Shown: piece after piece, positions 57,695-64,000 of the stretch
Layout: each line of letters starts with the position of its first letter
How positions within the stretch are numbered: the first letter of the stretch is position 1
NCBI RefSeq assembly: GCF_001429025.1
Contig: NZ_LMHT01000029.1
Location: 1 to 64,000, forward strand
DNA length: 64,000 bases
DNA from: Phenylobacterium sp. Root700
GTDB taxonomy: Bacteria > Pseudomonadota > Alphaproteobacteria > Caulobacterales > Caulobacteraceae
Direction of reading: 5' to 3'
Notes under the pieces: generated by a model
The model's input: only the letters and a program-made list of their open reading frames with translations
Database searches by the model: none
What the model was told of the DNA's origin: nothing
Translations under genes and position numbers: made by a program

Positions 57695-59956
57695 ATGCAC
57701 TCAGGATCGAACCAGACCGCCTTGGCGGCCAAGCGCCGCTGGGCTCTGCTCTGCACGGCCTCGCTCGCCAGCCTTTGCGTGGCCGACGCGGCGATGGCCC
57801 AGGCCAGCCCGTCCCCGACCGCCATCGAGGAGATCGTGGTGACGGCCGACCGCCGGAGCGTGAGCGCCCAGGACGTGCCGGCCACCCTGACCGCCGTCTC
57901 GGGCCAGACCATCGCCGAGCGCCATCTGGACAACATGTCCGAGGCTATCGGCATCGTGCCCAATGTCGACATCAAGCAGAACGCGCCCGGCGTGCTGCCG
58001 GTGGTGACGATCCGCGGGGTCGGGCTGAACGACTTCGGCGGCAACACCAGCCCGCCCGCCGGGATCTATGTCGACGAGATCTTCCTCTCGACCGTGGTGA
58101 TGATGAACGGCCAGCTGTTCGACCTGGACCGGGTCGAGGTGCTGAAAGGCCCGCAGGGCACGCTTTACGGCCGCAACTCCACCGCTGGGGCGATCAACTT
58201 CATCTCCGCGCCCCCGACCAAGGAGGCCGGCGGCCGCGTCCAAGCGGGGTACGGCAACTACAACACCTTCACCCTCGACGGCATGGTCAACATGCCGATC
58301 TCCGACACCCTGGCGCTGCGGGTCTCGGGCAAGCTGATCGAGCAGCAGGACGGGTACTGGAAGAGCCGCCTGCTGCCGGGCACGATCGGCAAGCAGAGCA
58401 TCCAGACCGGCCGGGCGATGCTGCTCTGGACGCCCAATGACGACTATCGCAGCCTGCTGAAGGTCGAGGGCCTGCGCCAGCGCGGCCAGCAGGGCCTGAC
58501 CGAGTTCTTCGGCGGCGTCGACCCGACCACTTTCGGCCCCTGCGCGGCCCTGGCGGCCGGCCGCATCGACGACACCAGCTGCACGAACTATCTCGGCTAC
58601 ACCGACCGCGACGGCGACCCCTATAAGGGCGACTGGGAGCGCAAGCCGATCCAGAACAGCGACGGTTGGGACGCCACCTGGCGCAACGATCTGCAGGTGG
58701 GCGGCCTGACCCTGACCAGCGTCACCGGCTATCGCAGCTTCATCCAGCGCACCGATTCCAACATCGACACCACGCCGGCGCCGATCCTCGACTACCTGAA
58801 CAAGTACGCTATCGATCAGTTCTCGCAGGAGGTCCGGTTCGGCGGCAAGTCCGGGCCGCTCGATTGGATCGTCGGCGGCTTCTATTCCTGGGACCAGTAC
58901 ACCTACTCGTCGGTCGGCCAGAACCGGGCGCTGTTCAACACCAACACCCTGATCACCGCCGACCAGACCACCAAGTCGGCGGCGGCCTTCGCCCACGGGC
59001 TCTATTCCATCACCCCGAAACTGACCGGGGTCCTGGGCCTGCGCTACACCTGGGAGGAGCGTCACTACGCGGGCGGATCGTTCGACCTGAACACCTTCGG
59101 CGCCAGCGCGCTCTGCGGCGGCTGCGCCCAGCCGTTTCCCTTGGCGGTGGTCGACCAGACCATCAGCGACAAGAACGTCACCGGCACGGTGGGGCTGAAC
59201 TACAAGCCGGACGACGACAGCCTGATCTACGCCTCGATCTCGCAGGGGCAGAAGAGCGGTGGGTTCTTCTCAGGCCTGGCCACCGATCCGCGGCAGCTGA
59301 TGCCCTACGACCCGGAGAAGCTCACCTCGTATGAGGTCGGGGTGAAGCTGGCGCTGTTGCAGCGCTCGCTGCAGGTCAATGTGAGCGGGTTCTATTACGA
59401 CTACCGCGACATCCAGACGTTCAAGCGCTCGACCGCCGGCTTCATTCCGATCCAGATCCTGGGCAATGTCGACAAGGCCACGGTCAAGGGCATCGACGCC
59501 GACGTCTCGTGGCGGCCGACCCAGGACCTGACCTTGCAGGCCGCGGTCGGGATCCTGGACTCCGAGCTGGGCGAGTTCGTCAATGCGGCCGGCGTGGTGC
59601 AGGACGGCAACAAGATGCCGAACGCCCCGGCGTTCAGCTTCAAGGGCTCGGCGTCCTACGACGTCCACCTGCCGCGGGATTACATGGCGCGGGTCACGAT
59701 CCAGCCGAGCCATGCGAGCAGCGCCTACCGCGACTCTGAGAACACTCGCATCGCCAAGACGCCGAGCTACTGGACGGTGGACGGCAATGTGCTGCTGTCG
59801 TCGGCCGGCTCGCCGTGGACCTTCTCGGTCTGGGGCAAGAACCTCACGGACGAGCAATATCTGACCCAGGTGATCGACCTGACCGGCCTCGGCTTCGGGA
59901 CCAAGATCTACAGCGCGCCGCGCACCTTCGGCGTGACCCTGGGCGTCGCCTGGTGA
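57695..59956 (+). CDS. TonB-dependent outer membrane receptor (4)
   Basis: Receptor of 753 residues. The signal peptide ends near AAMAQ; TonB box EEIVVTADRRS and plug (QDVPATLTAVSGQTI, DRVEVLKGPQGTLYGRNSTAGAINF) precede a complete barrel ending APRTFGVTLGVAW. It heads a rightward run with a serine hydrolase (46-bp gap) and a sulfatase-like enzyme, repeating the receptor-plus-hydrolase arrangement of TBDR 2. Confidence 0.94.
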   Translation: MHSGSNQTALAAKRRWALLCTASLASLCVADAAMAQASPSPTAIEEIVVTADRRSVSAQDVPATLTAVSGQTIAERHLDNMSEAIGIVPNVDIKQNAPGVLPVVTIRGVGLNDFGGNTSPPAGIYVDEIFLSTVVMMNGQLFDLDRVEVLKGPQGTLYGRNSTAGAINFISAPPTKEAGGRVQAGYGNYNTFTLDGMVNMPISDTLALRVSGKLIEQQDGYWKSRLLPGTIGKQSIQTGRAMLLWTPNDDYRSLLKVEGLRQRGQQGLTEFFGGVDPTTFGPCAALAAGRIDDTSCTNYLGYTDRDGDPYKGDWERKPIQNSDGWDATWRNDLQVGGLTLTSVTGYRSFIQRTDSNIDTTPAPILDYLNKYAIDQFSQEVRFGGKSGPLDWIVGGFYSWDQYTYSSVGQNRALFNTNTLITADQTTKSAAAFAHGLYSITPKLTGVLGLRYTWEERHYAGGSFDLNTFGASALCGGCAQPFPLAVVDQTISDKNVTGTVGLNYKPDDDSLIYASISQGQKSGGFFSGLATDPRQLMPYDPEKLTSYEVGVKLALLQRSLQVNVSGFYYDYRDIQTFKRSTAGFIPIQILGNVDKATVKGIDADVSWRPTQDLTLQAAVGILDSELGEFVNAAGVVQDGNKMPNAPAFSFKGSASYDVHLPRDYMARVTIQPSHASSAYRDSENTRIAKTPSYWTVDGNVLLSSAGSPWTFSVWGKNLTDEQYLTQVIDLTGLGFGTKIYSAPRTFGVTLGVAW

Positions 59957-60002
59957 TGCGCCGCCCGATTGAACCTGTTGCTGGACAAGGAGCCGAGCGC
60001 CG

Positions 60003-61136
60003 ATGACCGCCACGTCAGTATCTGGATCATGCGACCCGCGCTTCGAGGCGGTCCGTGGGCTGTTCGAGGCCAACCTCGCCAGCGGGGCCGATGTGGGCGC
60101 GAGCTTCGCGGCCACGATCGAGGGCGAAACGGTGGTCGATCTCTGGGGCGGCTTCGCCGACGAGGCCCGCACCCGGCCTTGGGAGGCCGACACCCTGGTC
60201 AATGTCTACTCGACCACCAAGACCATGACCGCCTTGACTGCGCTGCTGCTGGCCGACCGTGGCGAGCTCGATTTCGCCGCGCCGGTCGCCCGCTATTGGC
60301 CGGAATTCGCGGCCAATGGGAAGGCGCAGATCACGGTCGCCCAGCTGATGGCGCACGCGTCGGGGCTTTCCGGCTGGCAGGAGACGATCAGCCAGGAGGA
60401 CCTCTACGACTGGGACAAGGCGACCGGGCTGCTGGCGGCCCAGGCGCCGTTCTGGGAGCCGGGGAGCGCGCCCGGCTACCATGCGATGACCCAGGGGTTC
60501 CTGGTGGGGGAGGTGGTCCGGCGGATCACCGGCCGCTCGCTGGGGACGGTCTTCCGTGAAGAGATCGCCGAGCCGCTGGGCGCTGACTTCCACATCGGCA
60601 TGGGGGCGGAGCACGACGCGCGTGTCGCCGACCTGATCCCGCCGCCGGCCGCGGCGCCGGCCGATCTGGGCGCGCTGACCCCGCTGCTGATCAATGTGAT
60701 GACCAACCCGGCGTCCGATCCGTTGGAGACGAGGACACGGGCCTGGCGCGGCGCCGAGATCCCGGCGGCCAACGGGCAGGGCAATGCGCGCTCCATCGCG
60801 CAGATCCACATGCTGCTGGCCAACGGCGGCGTCGCGAACGGCAAGCGGCTGTTGTCGGAGGCCGGTTGCCGCCGGGCCCTGGAGCCGCAGGTCGAGGGCG
60901 TCGATCTGGTGCTGGGCATGCCGGCTCGGTACGGCCTCGGCTTTGGCCTGGCGCCGATCATCCCGCTGCCGGGTCCCAACTGCATCTTCTGGGGCGGCTA
61001 TGGCGGCTCCCTGGCGATCATCGACATGGACGCGCGCGCCACCTACGCCTTCGCCATGAACCGCATGGGCGTGACGACGATCGGCGACGCCCGGGGCCTG
61101 GGCATGGCGACGGCGATGTGGAGCGCCCTGGCGTAA
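60003..61136 (+). CDS. Beta-lactamase-fold serine hydrolase (class C-like esterase) 2
   Basis: Serine hydrolase of 377 residues. STTK (Ser70, Lys73) is the SxxK nucleophile motif; the catalytic Tyr is in PGSAPGYHAMTQGF; a C-terminal WGGYGGS replaces the KTG-like box. Closest in style to EstB and lovastatin-esterase-like proteins, which hydrolyse esters. No signal peptide. Second instance in the window of such a hydrolase directly after a TBDR. Confidence 0.9.
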   Translation: MTATSVSGSCDPRFEAVRGLFEANLASGADVGASFAATIEGETVVDLWGGFADEARTRPWEADTLVNVYSTTKTMTALTALLLADRGELDFAAPVARYWPEFAANGKAQITVAQLMAHASGLSGWQETISQEDLYDWDKATGLLAAQAPFWEPGSAPGYHAMTQGFLVGEVVRRITGRSLGTVFREEIAEPLGADFHIGMGAEHDARVADLIPPPAAAPADLGALTPLLINVMTNPASDPLETRTRAWRGAEIPAANGQGNARSIAQIHMLLANGGVANGKRLLSEAGCRRALEPQVEGVDLVLGMPARYGLGFGLAPIIPLPGPNCIFWGGYGGSLAIIDMDARATYAFAMNRMGVTTIGDARGLGMATAMWSALA

Positions 61137-61179
61137 GGCGCCGCTTCCCTCCGGCGCGGAGGGCGTCCAGGGTGGCGGG

Positions 61180-62610
61180 GTGAACATCCTCTTCATCACC
61201 CTCGATCAGTTCCGCGCCGACTGCCTCTCGGTGGCCGGGCATCCCGTGGTCCGCACGCCGCACCTCGACCGACTGGCGCGCGAGGGCGTGCGGCTGGCGC
61301 GGCACTACAGCCAGGCCGCGCCCTGCGGGCCGGGGCGGGCCAGCCTCTACACCGGGACCTACCAGCTCAATCACCGGGTGGTGGCCAACGGTACGCCGCT
61401 GGACCGGCGGCTGGACAATGTGGCGCTGGCCGCGCGGCGGGCGGGCTATGAGCCGACCCTGTTCGGCTACACCGACCAGGCGGTCGATCCGCGCGACGTC
61501 AGCGGGCCTGACGATCCACGGCTGCAGACCTATGAAGGCGTGCTGCCGGGGTTCGCCGTCGAACTCGATTTCACCACCCATGACCCCAGCGCCTGGATCG
61601 GCTGGCTGCGGGAACTGGGCCACGAAGTTCCAGACGACAGCGAGGCCGCGCTGCTGGGCGAGCCGGGGCGGCCGGCGGAGCACAGCCTCTCGGCGTTCCA
61701 CACCGACGCCTTCATCGGCTGGATGGGCCGTCAGACGGGGCCGTGGTTCGCGCATCTGAGCCAGCTTCGCCCGCACCCGCCCTATGCGGCGGCCGGGCGG
61801 TTCGCGACGATGTACGACCCGCGAGACATCGCCCCGCCGATCGCGCCGTCGCCCGAGCGGCACCGGCTGCACGAGGGGCTGCTGCGGGTCTTGCCCGCGC
61901 CCGGCGATCCGGTCGAGATGGCCAGGGTCCAGGCCCAGTATTTCGGGATGATCAGCGAGGTCGATCATCAGCTGGGCCGCGTCTGGGCGGCGCTGGAGGC
62001 GGCGGGCCAGTGGGAGGAGACCTTCATCGTGGTCACCGCCGACCACGGCGAGCAGCTGGGCGACCACGGACTGATCCAGAAGGCCGGCTATTTCGAGCAG
62101 AGCTATCACGTGCTGGGGATCGTGCGCGATCCGCGCCAGCCGCAGGCGCACGGCGGCGTGGTCGAGCGGTTCACCGAGAACGTCGACATCCTGCCGACCC
62201 TTTGCGAGGCGATGGGCGCGCCGGTTCCGGCCCAGTGCGACGGCCTGCCGCTGACGCCGTTCCTGGCCGGCGAGGAACCGCCCTGGTGGCGCGAGGCCGC
62301 TCATTGGGAGTTCGACTGGCGGGTGGGGAACATCCTGCAGGGCGATCATCCCTGGCCCTGGGATCGGCGGCTGGAGCGCCAGAGCCTAGCGGTGCGGCGG
62401 ACCACGGATGCGGCCTATGTGCAACTGGCCGACGGCGACTGGCTATGCTTCGACCTGGCGGCGGACCCGAGCTGGCGCACGAACCTCACCGACCCGGCGC
62501 GGGTGCTGCCCCAGGCCCAGGCGATGCTGGCGTGGCGCGCCCAGCACGCCGACCGGACGCTGACCGGCCTGCTGATCGAGGACGGCGGCGTGGGGCGCTG
62601 GCCGGAGTAG
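61180..62610 (+). CDS. Sulfatase / phosphonate monoester hydrolase-like enzyme
   Basis: Alkaline-phosphatase-superfamily enzyme of 476 residues. The N-terminus ILFITLDQFRADCL binds metal; CGPGR (Cys49 to Arg53) followed by ASLYTG is the C-x-P-x-R sulfatase motif whose Cys is converted to formylglycine; TADHGEQLGDHG supplies more metal ligands. No signal peptide, so it is cytosolic, which is more typical of phosphonate/phosphodiester hydrolases than of secreted sulfatases. Starts with GTG, 43 bp after the esterase. Confidence 0.88.
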   Translation: MNILFITLDQFRADCLSVAGHPVVRTPHLDRLAREGVRLARHYSQAAPCGPGRASLYTGTYQLNHRVVANGTPLDRRLDNVALAARRAGYEPTLFGYTDQAVDPRDVSGPDDPRLQTYEGVLPGFAVELDFTTHDPSAWIGWLRELGHEVPDDSEAALLGEPGRPAEHSLSAFHTDAFIGWMGRQTGPWFAHLSQLRPHPPYAAAGRFATMYDPRDIAPPIAPSPERHRLHEGLLRVLPAPGDPVEMARVQAQYFGMISEVDHQLGRVWAALEAAGQWEETFIVVTADHGEQLGDHGLIQKAGYFEQSYHVLGIVRDPRQPQAHGGVVERFTENVDILPTLCEAMGAPVPAQCDGLPLTPFLAGEEPPWWREAAHWEFDWRVGNILQGDHPWPWDRRLERQSLAVRRTTDAAYVQLADGDWLCFDLAADPSWRTNLTDPARVLPQAQAMLAWRAQHADRTLTGLLIEDGGVGRWPE

Positions 62611-62637
62611 TTTTGGCGGCTCGGCGACGCCTGGGCC

Positions 62638-63099
62638 TTAGAGCTTCGGCGTCCAGTCGGCGGTGTCGTGATCGGGGTGCTGATAGGAGACGATGCTGGC
62701 GATATGCGCCGCCGCCCGGGGCTCGTCGGCCTCGTGCACGGGCAAGGTCGCAAGCTCTTCGAAGTAGGGCAGGCGCGCGGGCGAGGCGAGTTGCTCGCTT
62801 AGCCGCACCTCACCTGGCCGATCGAGGGCGCCGATAGCCAGGGCGACGTGCTGGCCGTCGTACTCGAAGGTAAGGGGCGTGCCGCAGTCGCCGCAGAACC
62901 CCCGAGCGACCTTGTTTGAACTCTGGAAGCGCTTGGGCCGGCCGCGCGTCCAGGCCACCGTGTCGTGGGGGGCGCCCACATAGGGGCCGAAGAAGCCGCC
63001 GGTCGCTTTCTGACACATGCGGCAATGGCAGATGGACGCTTCTCCGAGCTCGCCATCGACGCGGAACCGCACCGCTCCGCACTGACATCCTCCGGTCAT
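62638..63099 (-). CDS. GFA family protein
   Basis: Zinc-binding protein of 153 residues in the GFA (glutathione-dependent formaldehyde-activating enzyme-like) family. Cysteines of the zinc sites are seen in GGCQCGAVRF, CHCRMCQKATG and GFCGDCGTPLTF. Most family members have no proven activity; formaldehyde activation should not be assumed. Start ATG 63099 avoids overlap with the upstream hairpin. Confidence 0.9.
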   Translation of the reverse strand: MTGGCQCGAVRFRVDGELGEASICHCRMCQKATGGFFGPYVGAPHDTVAWTRGRPKRFQSSNKVARGFCGDCGTPLTFEYDGQHVALAIGALDRPGEVRLSEQLASPARLPYFEELATLPVHEADEPRAAAHIASIVSYQHPDHDTADWTPKL

Positions 63100-63169
63100 G
63101 CTCACGCTCGCTGTCACCAAGGTCTCCAACACGCGATAGGAAGTGAAGTCAGGTTTGCCCGGCTGGCGG

Positions 63170-63199
63170 TTCTCCTCCCCCACGAATGGGGGAGGAGAA
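63170..63199 (-). terminator. Hairpin after MFS gene
   Basis: TTCTCCTCCCCC and its complement form a 12-bp stem with a 6-base loop, 9 bases beyond the stop of the leftward MFS gene. The C5/G5 core resembles the hairpin at 2195, suggesting a common terminator-type repeat. Confidence 0.65.
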
Positions 63200-63208
63200 A
63201 CCCGGGGC

Positions 63209-64000
63209 TTAGGCCTTCAGCGCTTCGGCTTCGGTGAGGCGTTGGGCTTCGGCCATGTCCTTGGGCAGGGTGATGGCGGCCAGCAGGTAGTGGACGCCGG
63301 CCCAGGCGTAGATCAGCAGGTTGAAGACGATGCCCTGGCGGGTGCCTTGGGCGGTCGCCAGCTTGCAGGCGGTGTCCAGCGCCGCGCCGGCGCCTTCCTT
63401 GCCGACGCCGCCGGGGCACATCTCGAAGAACGAGCCGGTGTTGGTCAGGGCGAACTGGGCCTGGGACAGCATGTCGATGCACCAGCCGCAGAAGGGAGGG
63501 CCAAAGCCGAGCGCGATCAGGTTCAGCACGAAGAACAGCAGGGCCGTGGCGGTGGCGCGCATGCGCAGGGACACCGCATTCTGGATCACGCCGAAGGTCG
63601 GGCCGAGATAGGTGTAGTGGAAGATGCCCGGGATCAGCAGCAGGCCGGCGGCCAGCTTCCAGTCGTCGCGGGTGTAGACGAGGATGTAGAGCGGGCAGGC
63701 GATCAGCAGGCCGAAGGCCGGGACCAGAGCGTACCAGCGGCCGGACTTCTTGGCCGCCCAATCGGTGAGGAAGCCGCCCATCAGGGTGCCGATGCCCGCG
63801 GCGATGCCGCCGACCACGCCGAAGATCAGGCCGACGGTGGCCAGGTCCAGCCCGAACATGCGGATGAAGTAGGGGGCCGAATACTGGCCGGTGCCGTAGC
63901 TGGCGAAGGAGGCCACGGTGATCCCGGCCACCATGTGGAAGAAGCCCCACTTGCCGAAGATACGCTTGGCGACCGCCAGGACGGAGGGCGGGGAGGCGTG
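63209..64000 (-). CDS. MFS transporter, 5' end outside the window
   Basis: The C-terminal 263 residues of a major facilitator transporter; the reading frame continues past the right edge. Five or six membrane helices are visible, with GGFLTDWAAKKSGRWY as the conserved loop between helices 8 and 9. It resembles the spinster-like MFS proteins often found beside TBDR-sulfatase genes. The substrate is unknown; it might export or import a product of the neighbouring hydrolases. Confidence 0.88.
   Translation of the reverse strand, partial: HASPPSVLAVAKRIFGKWGFFHMVAGITVASFASYGTGQYSAPYFIRMFGLDLATVGLIFGVVGGIAAGIGTLMGGFLTDWAAKKSGRWYALVPAFGLLIACPLYILVYTRDDWKLAAGLLLIPGIFHYTYLGPTFGVIQNAVSLRMRATATALLFFVLNLIALGFGPPFCGWCIDMLSQAQFALTNTGSFFEMCPGGVGKEGAGAALDTACKLATAQGTRQGIVFNLLIYAWAGVHYLLAAITLPKDMAEAQRLTEAEALKA

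Overview
This is a GC-rich alphaproteobacterial chromosome segment. It encodes a PEPxxWA-CTERM exported protein, four TonB-dependent receptors (TBDRs) paired with secreted or soluble hydrolases, an RTX protein and a KatG. That mix fits Caulobacterales, and a Phenylobacterium/Caulobacter relative is my best guess. This placement is inferred from gene content and style; no rRNA or other phylogenetic marker lies in the window, and I recognised no tRNA.

Region 1 (1-8.1 kb) is mostly core-like: the PEP-CTERM protein, a small conserved protein, a frameshifted phage-terminase-small-subunit-like gene, a hybrid histidine kinase, purB, a MarC-family membrane protein and a large Ig-like/RTX secreted protein.

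Region 2 (8.4-25.2 kb) looks like one catabolic locus. It holds a type-B carboxylesterase and TBDR, a GH20 hexosaminidase, a leftward operon (FAH-family hydrolase, Zn-alcohol dehydrogenase, VOC protein, MFS, TetR), two SDRs, a lipocalin-like protein, and a second TBDR with a beta-lactamase-fold hydrolase. Three promoters carry the same palindrome, TACGGTAC-N5-GTACCGTA, placed between -35-like and -10-like boxes. I infer a local regulon, probably controlled by the TetR protein encoded at the end of the leftward operon.

Region 3 (25.4-34.1 kb) is a second locus with its own TetR gene: NAD-dependent epimerase/reductase, alpha/beta hydrolase, aldo/keto reductase, SnoaL-like protein, carboxymuconolactone-decarboxylase-family protein, a TBDR preceded by a perfect 10+3+10 palindrome, and a diiron-type metallo-beta-lactamase protein.

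Region 4 (34.1-48.2 kb) is a patchwork. It contains a DnaQ-BRCT exonuclease, an AbiEi antitoxin with a deleted AbiEii toxin, IS110 and IS3 relics, an alternative cytochrome c oxidase operon of coxMNOP type with subunit IV and a c-type cytochrome, a peptidase S41 relic, and three translationally linked phage-tail/adhesin-like genes (glycine-rich and right-handed beta-helix).

Region 5 (48.2-56.3 kb) returns to ordinary chromosomal genes: DUF2322, LysR and a divergent hydrolase, a carboxylesterase, a RibD/DHFR-like protein, an APC permease, katG and a small GIY-YIG-like protein.

Region 6 (56.3-64 kb) is a third TBDR locus: a tandem double-TetR regulator divergent from a TBDR, a class-C serine hydrolase and a sulfatase/phosphonate-monoester-hydrolase-like enzyme, followed by a GFA-family protein and an MFS transporter cut by the window edge.
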